NCBI GenBank assembly: GCA_033721415.1
Contig: JAWWAH010000020.1
Coordinates: 1-17,806, forward strand
Direction: 5' to 3'
DNA from: JAWWAH01 sp033721415
GTDB taxonomy: Bacteria > Patescibacteriota > Minisyncoccia > Spechtbacterales > 2-12-FULL-38-22
Length of the DNA stretch: 17,806 nt
The notes below the pieces were generated by a model. That model had not been told where the DNA came from. It saw only the letters and a program-made list of their open reading frames with translations, and searched no databases. Within the stretch, counting starts at the first letter, position 1. The number at the start of each line of letters is the position of its first letter. Positions 1 to 5,555 of the stretch are shown in pieces. The position numbers were made by a program, and so were the translations under genes.

Positions 1-78
1 GATTACGTCATCGAATGTATAAAATGTTTCCGGGATATTGCTAGGTCTTCTCTTGCAAGTGCTCTCGTTTTCGCACAT
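1..78 (-). CDS. Hypothetical protein, N-terminal 26 residues only
   Basis: Only the first 26 codons are inside the window; the frame is open to the left edge. The start ATG (complement of 76-78) is preceded at 86-92 by a near-perfect Shine-Dalgarno sequence (AAGGAGG) with about 7 nt spacing, and by an extended -10 at 113-121, so this is very probably a genuine gene start although the peptide is short. The visible peptide begins MCENESTCKRRPSN and has two cysteines (residues 2 and 8). I recognise no family from this fragment. It lies downstream of the Fic gene on the same strand but is separated from it by a terminator hairpin and has its own promoter. Confidence 0.6.
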   Translation of the reverse strand, partial: MCENESTCKRRPSNIPETFYTFDDVI

Positions 79-112
79 GCGAAACCTCCTTTATGTAGTA
101 AGAGCCAGATTA

Positions 113-121
113 AATATAGCA
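113..121 (-). promoter_or_regulatory. Extended -10 promoter for the truncated left-edge gene
   Basis: On the minus strand TGC-TATATT reads as an extended -10 element (TGnTATAAT type). It lies about 35 nt upstream of the start codon at 78, leaving a leader that carries the AAGGAGG ribosome-binding site. No convincing -35 is seen. Confidence 0.4.
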
Positions 122-145
122 AAAATATATTTTTTTCGCAATCAC

Positions 146-173
146 AAAAATCTACTGCGAGCAGTAGATTTTT
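146..173. terminator. Bidirectional intrinsic terminator hairpin
   Basis: A perfect 13-bp inverted repeat (AAAAATCTACTGC / GCAGTAGATTTTT) with a 2-nt centre. It ends in a T-run on both strands and lies 18 nt beyond the Fic stop codon, so it most likely terminates the Fic transcript. Confidence 0.75.
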
Positions 174-190
174 AAAGATATAGAAAAGCT

Positions 191-769
191 TTAATCTTTC
201 TCACTTCCACCTTCTTCCCGCTCATCAAATAAATCGGGGGGAAGTTCTTTGGGCCACTCACCCAACTTACGAGCCATAGAAATCTTCCATAGTAAATCGC
301 CAACTCTTCCGTTCCCATCTTCGAATGGATGTATTAATTCAAATTCCTTATATATGTTTGTTATATCTTCTTTAGAAAGTGCATGTTCTCCTCTTAAATA
401 CTCTGCAATAAATCCTACTAGCATCGACATTGCTCTTTCTATTTTATCTGCATCAAGCCCTGTTCGAGCACTCTTTTCAAAATAAGCAGGGGTTTTTCTA
501 TACCCTTTTTGGTTTCTTTTTTCTATATAGATAGCCCAACGCAAAATTACACCCTCCACCTCTTCATCGGTAATACTACTTAATGCATCTATATCTGCTG
601 CAAGTTCTTTAGCTTCAGAATATGCCTTGGAAAAACCCTCTATATCTTCTTTTTCGATATCACCCTGCAGCTGGCACTGTTCATTAACTAGCTCTATGTC
701 CCGCTCGGTTAGGTTGGCGGGATAATTGATTTTCTGTTCTGGGCTTTTACTTTTTGGGAAATTTTCCAT
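191..769 (-). CDS. Fic-domain protein (possible AMP/nucleotide transferase)
   Basis: A 192-residue protein with a Fic core motif HPFEDGNGRVGD at residues 147-158. Fic proteins transfer a nucleotide or phosphate moiety to hydroxyl side chains of target proteins; the His (147) is the general base and the GNGR segment binds phosphates. The canonical motif HxFx(D/E)GNGRxxR ends in Arg, but here that position is Asp158, so activity could be altered or lost. No perfect (S/T)xxxE(G/N) inhibitory helix is present; residues 68-73 (DEEVEG) are a near-match lacking the first Ser/Thr. The start ATG has no Shine-Dalgarno sequence; an extended -10 ends 6 nt before it, pointing to a leaderless mRNA. No antitoxin partner is recognisable beside it. 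The Fic fold is confident from the motif; the target and activity are unknown. Confidence 0.85.
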   Translation of the reverse strand: MENFPKSKSPEQKINYPANLTERDIELVNEQCQLQGDIEKEDIEGFSKAYSEAKELAADIDALSSITDEEVEGVILRWAIYIEKRNQKGYRKTPAYFEKSARTGLDADKIERAMSMLVGFIAEYLRGEHALSKEDITNIYKEFELIHPFEDGNGRVGDLLWKISMARKLGEWPKELPPDLFDEREEGGSEKD

Positions 770-775
770 GACTAT

Positions 776-784
776 ATTCTACCA
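776..784 (-). promoter_or_regulatory. Extended -10 promoter of the Fic gene
   Basis: Minus strand TGG-TAGAAT matches an extended -10. Only 6 nt (ATAGTC) separate it from the ATG, so transcription would begin at or within a base or two of the start codon. There is no ribosome-binding site. Confidence 0.5.
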
Positions 785-803
785 CAAAATTTTATGGAAT
801 CTT

Positions 804-812
804 TGGTATACT
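804..812 (+). promoter_or_regulatory. Extended -10 promoter of the CPA1 antiporter
   Basis: TGG-TATACT is a good extended -10 on the plus strand. It would give a leader of about 30 nt before the ATG at 850. It is back to back with the Fic promoter, about 20 bp away, so the two divergent promoters may compete. No -35 hexamer is evident. Confidence 0.5.
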
Positions 813-849
813 AAAAACAGGTAATCTCAATATAGAATTTATAGATTTT

Positions 850-2628
850 ATGACTCATAACGTTCTGATAGGTTTAGCAAGTATATTACTCTTAGGCGTA
901 AGCGCACAATGGTTAGCATGGAGATTTAAGCTACCCTCTATTTTAGTATTGCTTACGTTTGGTTTTGTAGCAGGCGCAGGCACAGGACTTGTAAACCCTG
1001 AGCAACTACTTGGAGAAAGCTTATTACCTGTGGTCTCGCTTGCTGTAGCTGTAATACTATTTGAAGGTGGGCTTAATTTAAGATTAAAAGAAATAAAGGA
1101 AGTCAAAGGTACCGTTACAAAATTAACAACAATAGGAGCACTGCTTGCCTGGGCTTTTACTGGGATAGGGGCTTACTACATATTAGGTCTTGATGTTGCT
1201 CTTTCTGTATTATTGGGAGCAATACTGGTTGTAAGCGGTCCTACAGTTATTATGCCTATACTTAGGCATATTAGGCCCACAGGACCCGTAGGATCTATTT
1301 TAAAATGGGAGGGTATTTTAATAGATCCTATAGGCGCTTTTCTAGCAGTGCTAGTATTCGAGGTTATATTTGCGGGAAAATTTCAGGGTTTTAACTTGCT
1401 TGCGTTTCTGGAAATATTCAAAACTATTGGGGTGGCGACAATAATGGGCGGTTTTGGTGCTTTATTTATAATATTAGCGCTAAAACACTATTGGGTGCCT
1501 GATTTTTTACATAATTCAACAACTCTAATGTCTGCTATTGCGGTTTTTACAATCTCAGACATCTTGCAACATGAATCGGGACTGTTTGCCGTTATAATCA
1601 TGGGAGGCATATTAGCTAACCAGAAAAGCGTTTCCGTAAAACACATAGTTGAGTTCAAGGAAAACCTACAAGTATTGTTAATAGGCGGACTTTTTATACT
1701 ACTTGCAGCACAGCTAACAATGGCGGATATTGCAACTATAACAATATCCAGTTTTATATTTTTAGCGGTGCTTATTCTTATTGTACGCCCTCTTTCTGTA
1801 TACATCTCAACACGCGGGACAAATATAACATCTGAAACCAAGCTCTTCTTGTCAGCGATGGCACCCAGGGGAATAGTTGCTGCAGCGGTTGCATCTATAT
1901 TTGCTCTTCGACTCCAAGCAATAGACTACCCTGAAGCAGAGCGCATTATACCTATAACATTTTTTGTAATAGTGGGTACGGTTGCTGTATATGGACTATC
2001 GGCTCTTCCGTTAGCTAAAAAGTTAAATATTTCAGACGTGGAGCCTCAAGGTGTACTGATTTTAGGTGCACATAGTTGGGCAAGGAAAATAGGAACCGCT
2101 CTTAAAAAAGAAGAAATACAAGTATTATTTATAGATTCAAGCTGGACCAACTCATCAAAAGCACGGATGGAGGGGCACGAAGCTGTTTATACAAACGCAT
2201 TATCAGAGCATGCGATAGATGAGGTGAATCTTGGTGGAATAGGATACCTACTTGCGCTTACTCCAAATGATCAGGTAAATAGCCTTGTGTGTATGCACTT
2301 TGCTGATGTACTAGACAAAGCAAATGTATACCAACTTGCAACAAAACCAAAAGGGCCAAAGAGACAAGATGTTTCCGATCATCTTCTCGGAAGATTGGTA
2401 TTTAGAAAAGGAGATACCCACGAAAATATCAATAAATTATTTGAAAAAGGTGCCACAATCAAAGCAATCACGTTAACACAAGAATTTCCTTACGGTGAAT
2501 TTCTAAAAAAGAATAGAGGGGCAATACCGATGTTTATCATAGATAACTCAGGAAAACTTATAATAATGTCCCAAAGCACAGCCCAAGAAGCCAAACCGGG
2601 GCAAAAACTCATAGCTATAATCCCCTAA
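850..2628 (+). CDS. CPA1-family cation/proton antiporter with C-terminal TrkA-N-like domain
   Basis: 592 residues. Residues 1-390 form a multi-span membrane domain of the monovalent cation:proton antiporter-1 type. It carries a discontinuous-helix segment SGPTVIMP (129-136), a core segment EGILIDPIGA (154-163) with the probable ion-binding Asp159, and the conserved APRGIVAAA (338-346) with Arg340. In classical NhaP-type members the Asp is preceded by Asn (ND); here it is Ile-Asp. Residues about 400-592 resemble an RCK/TrkA-N regulatory domain (GVLILG, then VLFIDSS), but the Rossmann glycine motif is degenerate (GAHSWARKIG), so nucleotide binding is uncertain. It likely exchanges Na+ or K+ for protons at the cytoplasmic membrane. 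No clear Shine-Dalgarno precedes the ATG. Ion specificity cannot be read from sequence. Confidence 0.88.
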   Translation: MTHNVLIGLASILLLGVSAQWLAWRFKLPSILVLLTFGFVAGAGTGLVNPEQLLGESLLPVVSLAVAVILFEGGLNLRLKEIKEVKGTVTKLTTIGALLAWAFTGIGAYYILGLDVALSVLLGAILVVSGPTVIMPILRHIRPTGPVGSILKWEGILIDPIGAFLAVLVFEVIFAGKFQGFNLLAFLEIFKTIGVATIMGGFGALFIILALKHYWVPDFLHNSTTLMSAIAVFTISDILQHESGLFAVIIMGGILANQKSVSVKHIVEFKENLQVLLIGGLFILLAAQLTMADIATITISSFIFLAVLILIVRPLSVYISTRGTNITSETKLFLSAMAPRGIVAAAVASIFALRLQAIDYPEAERIIPITFFVIVGTVAVYGLSALPLAKKLNISDVEPQGVLILGAHSWARKIGTALKKEEIQVLFIDSSWTNSSKARMEGHEAVYTNALSEHAIDEVNLGGIGYLLALTPNDQVNSLVCMHFADVLDKANVYQLATKPKGPKRQDVSDHLLGRLVFRKGDTHENINKLFEKGATIKAITLTQEFPYGEFLKKNRGAIPMFIIDNSGKLIIMSQSTAQEAKPGQKLIAIIP

Positions 2629-2634
2629 TAAAAA

Positions 2635-2652
2635 AACCGCCCGTAGGCGGTT
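2635..2652 (-). terminator. Intrinsic terminator (minus strand) for the 87-residue gene
   Basis: A 7-bp GC-rich stem (AACCGCC/GGCGGTT) with a 4-nt loop. On the minus strand it is followed by a T-run, so it terminates the gene that ends at 2659. On the plus strand the T-run is poor, but it may still help stop the convergent antiporter transcript. Confidence 0.7.
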
Positions 2653-2658
2653 GAGAAT

Positions 2659-2922
2659 TTAGGATTCTTCCTGGATGAGCTTGTAACCCATGCTTGCAAG
2701 CTCATCTTTAAGCTCACGCAAAGCCTCTTCTGTGACCAATCTGAGATTAGATATCGGAAACGCTGTAGTAACACTGCAAAAAAAACTCTTACAGGTATAT
2801 ATAATAAAAGTGGTGTGGCCTCCGCCAACAACAGGAGCACTCTCCTGTAAAAATAATTGCTCCCAATTATTGTGCCTGTGTTTACGTACGGGTACTATTT
2901 CATTTATTACATCACTGCTCAT
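2659..2922 (-). CDS. Hypothetical 87-residue protein
   Basis: The ATG is preceded by AAAGGAGA (complement of 2928-2935) at good spacing, and the gene ends just before a minus-strand terminator, so it is likely real. The product has no predicted signal peptide. It contains a GGGH stretch (residues 33-36), a hydrophobic middle with two Cys (44 and 49), and a charged helical C-terminus (EEALRELKDELASMGYKL). I recognise no family. The compact alpha/beta-like pattern suggests a small soluble domain; no function is inferred. A weak -10 (GATAAT type) lies upstream within 2950-2970. Confidence 0.6.
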   Translation of the reverse strand: MSSDVINEIVPVRKHRHNNWEQLFLQESAPVVGGGHTTFIIYTCKSFFCSVTTAFPISNLRLVTEEALRELKDELASMGYKLIQEES

Positions 2923-2995
2923 TGAATTCTCCTTTCGTAAAAGGTGCTAAAAGGTAGATTATCATAAAGATAATTTTCAGTAAAGAACGAGCTTA

Positions 2996-3475
2996 TTAAT
3001 AACTCCCCATACCAGGTATAATATGCCTTAAGCCGCCACGAGGGTCTTCAACATCTCCGTAATATCTGGGAATAATGTGAACGTGCAAATGATGAATTGT
3101 TCTTCCTGCCGCCTCACCATCATTTACGCCCCAATTATAACCATCAGGTATTCTATTTATGCCTATATGCTCAAGTGCATCTTCTATCAACTTCTTTGAA
3201 TATTCATCAACGGGATTCAAAAGCATTTTTTCATAAAGAAGACTCTTATTTACAACCTCAATAAATGTTTTAGATTTCTTAAGTGCTATCCAAAAATCTC
3301 CTTGTTCTTTAGGTTCAAGATCTAAGAGGGATACAGCATGTCTTTTTGGAATAAGTTCTGCATGCCCTGGAATCATTGGGAACCTATCAAAGCGTAAATA
3401 AAAATACTTTGTTTCCAAAGCAATTTCTTCACCATCTGTCTGAACATCACAGAACAAGCAACTATCTTTAATCAT
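2996..3475 (-). CDS. HIT-domain hydrolase/nucleotidyltransferase family protein
   Basis: 159 residues. The C-terminal histidine triad reads HHLHVHIIPR (128-137); the middle His (131) of HxHxH is the expected nucleophile. An N-terminal CLFC (6-9) and the usual N-terminal strand segment ending near PGHAELIPKRH (36-46) fit the Hint/Ap4A-hydrolase-like branch, which cleaves nucleoside phosphoramidates or dinucleoside polyphosphates. The substrate cannot be told. It has a clear Shine-Dalgarno (AAGGAGA) ahead of the ATG. It is about 20-40 residues longer than a minimal Hint protein, the extra being a helical insertion around 55-110. It lies 69 nt downstream of the P-loop kinase-like gene on the same strand and may be cotranscribed with it. 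Confidence 0.9.
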   Translation of the reverse strand: MIKDSCLFCDVQTDGEEIALETKYFYLRFDRFPMIPGHAELIPKRHAVSLLDLEPKEQGDFWIALKKSKTFIEVVNKSLLYEKMLLNPVDEYSKKLIEDALEHIGINRIPDGYNWGVNDGEAAGRTIHHLHVHIIPRYYGDVEDPRGGLRHIIPGMGSY

Positions 3476-3544
3476 AGTTAATCTCCTTGATTAGAAAAGT
3501 TCTAACAGAAGATTAACACAGGTCATCACAATGGTAAAGATAAA

Positions 3545-4051
3545 CTAGTATGTGCCACCATCCAAACTGACAAGAAATTCATGTGCTTCTTTTTTATTTT
3601 TTAAACGAATAACTTTTTCTGAATAACCTTTTATAGCTTTCTCTATTTCATCTCGCTCCTTGCGAAATAAGATAGTCATAAAAAACTTAAATCCAAGACT
3701 CTCAATATTATTTTGTGGCAATTCCGGCCTACTGACTTGTCTGTGTTTAAACCAGCGTTTAATAGCTTGAAAAAAGGCAACGTAACCCGAAAAATCTAAA
3801 TATATGATAGTATCTGCTTTTTTTATTCTTTCGTTTGAAAGCGGCTCTATATACCCTTCAATAATATAAGAATCTTGGCTTAATAATTCGCTAATTTTGT
3901 TTTTAACTATTTCTGGATCTTGTTCTTCCCAGTTATCTTTCCAAAAAATTGTATCCAAATGGAACACAGGCAAGCCAAGTTTTTTAGAAAGTTCTTTAGA
4001 AAACCATGTCTTGCCTATAGCACTTATACCAATTATAATAATTTTTTGCAT
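3545..4051 (-). CDS. P-loop NTPase of the adenylate-kinase-like / 'topology modulation' group
   Basis: 168 residues. The Walker A motif is GISAIGKT (8-15) directly after an N-terminal beta strand (KIIIIG). It is followed by a substrate-site-like segment HLDTIFWKDNW (31-41) and IIEGYI (63-68), the layout seen in small kinases annotated as topology modulation proteins or shikimate/adenylate kinase-like. A hydrophobic strand IIYLDFSG (82-89) is the probable Walker B equivalent, and a lid-like basic segment RWFKHRQVSR (99-108) follows. It probably phosphorylates a small substrate or nucleotide; the substrate is not identifiable. The ATG lacks a Shine-Dalgarno and an extended -10 ends 6 nt before it, so the mRNA is probably leaderless. 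Confidence 0.8.
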   Translation of the reverse strand: MQKIIIIGISAIGKTWFSKELSKKLGLPVFHLDTIFWKDNWEEQDPEIVKNKISELLSQDSYIIEGYIEPLSNERIKKADTIIYLDFSGYVAFFQAIKRWFKHRQVSRPELPQNNIESLGFKFFMTILFRKERDEIEKAIKGYSEKVIRLKNKKEAHEFLVSLDGGTY

Positions 4052-4057
4052 ATGTAT

Positions 4058-4066
4058 ATTTTATCA
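4058..4066 (-). promoter_or_regulatory. Extended -10 promoter of the P-loop kinase-like gene
   Basis: Minus strand TGA-TAAAAT, 6 nt (ATACAT) before the ATG. This is the same geometry as the Fic gene and implies leaderless transcription. The rest of 4067-4188 is AT-rich intergenic DNA where I see no gene. Confidence 0.45.
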
Positions 4067-4188
4067 TAATTAAAATACACTAGACCTATCTGTATAAAAA
4101 ATTAAACCTTATTGATTATCCTCTCTGTGCCGAGGAAGAATATATGCATAAAGAACAGTCTCGTGATATATATTTATCAATATAAAAA

Positions 4189-4202
4189 GCCCCGTTGGGG
4201 GC
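4189..4202 (-). terminator. Intrinsic terminator at the end of the tRNA-rpmG-DUF296 transcript
   Basis: A 5-bp all-GC stem (GCCCC/GGGGC) with GTTG loop, followed on the minus strand by TTTTTATA. It sits about 50 nt beyond the stop codon at 4251. Confidence 0.7.
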
Positions 4203-4250
4203 ATGAATCGTTATAGAAAATTTTAAAGCTATGAGAATTTTTATATTTAA

Positions 4251-4637
4251 TTATTCCACCTTAAGCTCATCATAGCCTGTTTCTTCATCGGGTTCTCTTT
4301 TATATGTTGCGTCATTAAAGGTAAGTACAACAATCTCTGTTGTTTCCTTTACTACTGCTTTTTTTAAATGTCCACCCATTGTATCACCATTCATATTAGA
4401 AAAAGATAAGTGAATATACACACCATCTTGAGACAATGTTCCCGTACCGGAGACAATCTCCATAGGCTCATTCCAGGTTTTTACGGTTTTACCATCGGGC
4501 ATTCTTAATGAGCAAGCAACAACTCCTCCAACCACAGACAATAAAACACCACTCTTTATATTATTATCTTTTATGATTTTTTCAAGTTCTGCTCTTATTT
4601 CTTGCTTTGGTTTTAGCCTCTTTGTTACTTGTTGCAT
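4251..4637 (-). CDS. PPC/DUF296-domain protein
   Basis: 128 residues matching the PPC (plant and prokaryote conserved, DUF296) fold along its whole length. It has an N-terminal RLKPKQEIRAELEK segment, VVGGVVACSLR (35-45), the strand IHLSFSN (75-81) and the glycine-histidine turn MGGHL (87-91). His76 and His90 are likely metal ligands, as in bacterial PPC proteins. PPC proteins form trimers; their bacterial role is unclear and often only presumed to involve DNA binding. The ATG lies 11 nt after the 3' end of tRNA-Trp with no Shine-Dalgarno in that gap. If cotranscribed, tRNA 3' processing would create a very short 5' end. In the classical cluster secE would occupy this place. Confidence 0.85.
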   Translation of the reverse strand: MQQVTKRLKPKQEIRAELEKIIKDNNIKSGVLLSVVGGVVACSLRMPDGKTVKTWNEPMEIVSGTGTLSQDGVYIHLSFSNMNGDTMGGHLKKAVVKETTEIVVLTFNDATYKREPDEETGYDELKVE

Positions 4638-4648
4638 AAACTATATTG

Positions 4649-4720
4649 CAGGCCCACCAGGACTTGAACCCGGAATGGCGGTTTTGGAGACCGCTGTTTT
4701 GCCAATTAAACTATGGGCCT
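4649..4720 (-). tRNA. tRNA-Trp (anticodon CCA)
   Basis: Full cloverleaf: acceptor AGGCCCA/TGGGCCT (A1-U72 as in bacterial tRNA-Trp), anticodon stem GCGGT/ACCGC with loop CTCCAAA, T-arm CCGGG TTCAAGT CCTGG, discriminator G73. The 3' CCA is not encoded (bases after G73 are CAA). It lies between rpmG and the DUF296 gene, matching the conserved rpmG-tRNA-Trp adjacency. Confidence 0.96.
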
Positions 4721-4747
4721 AAAATAGTTTTAATCTTTAGATTAAAA

Positions 4748-4918
4748 CTATTTGCTCTTTTTCTTCATTTCTACGTGCTTTGTATGAGCTACGCAGTTTT
4801 TACAGAATTTTTTTACACCCAACTTAACGTCAGATAGTTTTTTTGTGTTTTTGTGTGTCCAATAGTTCACTCTATTGCATTCTGAACACTTTAGACGCAC
4901 AGTATTATCTTGAGACAT
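4748..4918 (-). CDS. rpmG: 50S ribosomal protein L33
   Basis: 56 residues: begins MSQDNTVRLKCSECN and ends KKKSK. This is the zinc-binding (C+) form of L33, with CSEC (11-14) and CKNC (39-42) as the four metal ligands, and the usual YWTHKN segment. It is a component of the large ribosomal subunit near the E site. The ATG has no obvious Shine-Dalgarno. Upstream is an 18-bp palindrome separating it from tRNA-Thr(TGT); downstream, tRNA-Trp starts after 27 nt, so it is probably cotranscribed with the tRNAs. In many bacteria rpmG lies between tuf and tRNA-Trp/secE; tuf and secE are absent here. Confidence 0.95.
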   Translation of the reverse strand: MSQDNTVRLKCSECNRVNYWTHKNTKKLSDVKLGVKKFCKNCVAHTKHVEMKKKSK

Positions 4919-4944
4919 GATATCAGTTTAAATAAATTTAAGTT

Positions 4945-4982
4945 TAGTTTTATGGCTCAGGTTCACCTGAGCCATAAAACTA
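4945..4982. repeat. 18-bp perfect palindrome in the tRNA-Thr/rpmG spacer
   Basis: Two 18-nt arms (beginning TAGTTTTATGGCTCAGGT) are exact reverse complements around a 2-nt centre. It begins 4 nt beyond the 3' end of tRNA-Thr(TGT) and 26 nt before the rpmG start. There is no T-run after the stem on the minus strand, so it does not look like a standard terminator. An RNase III-type processing stem, an attenuator or an mRNA 5'-stabiliser are possible. Confidence 0.8.
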
Positions 4983-4986
4983 TTTG

Positions 4987-5060
4987 AGCCACCTCCCGGA
5001 TTCGAACCGGGGACCTACGCTTTACAAGAGCGTCGCTCTAGCCAGCTGAGCTAAGGTGGC
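4987..5060 (-). tRNA. tRNA-Thr (anticodon TGT)
   Basis: Acceptor GCCACCT/AGGTGGC, D-arm TAGCTCAGCTGGCTAGAGC, anticodon stem ACGCT/AGCGT with loop CTTGTAA, T-arm CCCGG TTCGAAT CCGGG. The discriminator is U73. The 3' CCA is not encoded (CAA follows). Confidence 0.96.
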
Positions 5061-5085
5061 ATGATTATTAAATGAATTCTGTGCG

Positions 5086-5178
5086 AGGTGAGAGATTCGG
5101 CGTCAAGTTGCTAAATTCGCACTGCGCCTTCGCCTTTCGAATCTCGCGCAGAGCAAGGTGACTTGCTCTGCTTCACCT
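5086..5178 (-). other. Potential structured RNA in the Tyr-Thr spacer, with a copy of the tRNA-Tyr 3' end
   Basis: The segment can form a tight three-way junction. An outer stem AGGTGA (5086-5091)/TCACCT (5173-5178) encloses a stem GAGATTCG (5092-5099)/CGAATCTC (5138-5145) and a 10-bp hairpin GCAGAGCAAG (5148-5157)/CTTGCTCTGC (5162-5171), with only 0-2 unpaired bases between helices. Bases 5081-5100 match the T-arm/acceptor 3' end of tRNA-Tyr (5221-5240) at all but two positions, so part of it may be a decayed tRNA duplicate. It has no complete cloverleaf or anticodon arm and is not an intact tRNA. Between it and tRNA-Tyr lies a second 7-bp inverted repeat (5189-5195/5211-5217). Confidence 0.5.
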
Positions 5179-5222
5179 AGCCCTAAACTCTTTCCTAAAT
5201 TAAATATTTTGGAAAGATATTG

Positions 5223-5306
5223 TGCGGGGTGAGAGATTCGAACTCCCGTAGGCACAAGGCCACCTGGTTTACAGCCAGGTTCATTTGACCGCTCTGACAA
5301 CCCCGC
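5223..5306 (-). tRNA. tRNA-Tyr (anticodon GTA)
   Basis: Class II tRNA with a long variable arm. Acceptor GCGGGGT/ACCCCGC, anticodon stem CCTGG/CCAGG with loop CTGTAAA, discriminator A73. CCA is not encoded. Short sequences resembling its 3' end and its 5' end recur outside it at 5081-5100 and 5395-5411. Confidence 0.96.
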
Positions 5307-5346
5307 ATATATATTTCTCGCTTTGCTCTCATTCAAAAAACTGAAA

Positions 5347-5405
5347 GCGGAGTTGACCAGGGACCTTTTGTCCCGTTGAATCCCCTATAGGAATCCAACC
5401 CCCGC
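5347..5405 (-). other. Potential 59-nt structured RNA in the Thr-Tyr spacer
   Basis: On the minus strand GCGGGG pairs with CTCCGC to enclose a 10-bp hairpin GTTGGATTCC/GGGATTCAAC (loop TATAG, two G-U pairs) and a 5-bp hairpin GGGAC/GTCCC (loop AAAAG). This is a compact three-way junction. GTTG can alternatively pair with the CAAC just inside the outer 3' arm, extending the outer stem to 9 bp. The 5' edge resembles the tRNA-Tyr 5' end with its flank (ATATATGCGGGG). It is not a recognisable tRNA: there is no anticodon arm and no proper T-arm. Confidence 0.45.
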
Positions 5406-5460
5406 ATATATACACTATAACCTGCAATAATATATCACACAATATATAAAATAACAACCG

Positions 5461-5536
5461 TGGAGCCAGTGCGCGGAATTGAACCGCGGACCTCATCCTT
5501 ACCATGGATGCGCTCTGCCGACTGAGCTACACTGGC
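5461..5536 (-). tRNA. tRNA-Thr (anticodon GGT), CCA encoded
   Basis: Acceptor GCCAGTG/CACTGGC, anticodon stem CATCC/GGATG with loop ATGGTAA, T-arm CGCGG TTCAATT CCGCG, discriminator U73 followed by an encoded CCA (complement of 5461-5463). It is the only tRNA of the four with CCA in the gene. It starts 20 nt after the stop of the TPR-protein gene, suggesting cotranscription. Confidence 0.96.
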
Positions 5537-5555
5537 ACTGCAACTAACCTTCTTT

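Noticed and set aside
249..485. Plus-strand open frame opposite the Fic gene
   Set aside because: It is antisense to a motif-bearing gene, with no ribosome-binding site; a shadow frame.
5103..5336. 77-residue open frame across tRNA-Tyr
   Set aside because: It runs through the tRNA gene and the spacer structures; no ribosome-binding site and no protein-like composition.
5347..5405. Resemblance to the tmRNA 5' region (GGATTCAACGGGA vs the conserved GGATTCGACGGG)
   Set aside because: Only about a dozen bases match, there is no tag reading frame and no 3' T-arm/CCA end nearby; kept only as a reason to run tmRNA models.
5081..5411. tRNA-Tyr end copies as attachment sites of an integrated element
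   Set aside because: The copies lie only about 100 nt from the tRNA on each side and no integrase or cargo gene lies between them; local duplication or decay is simpler.
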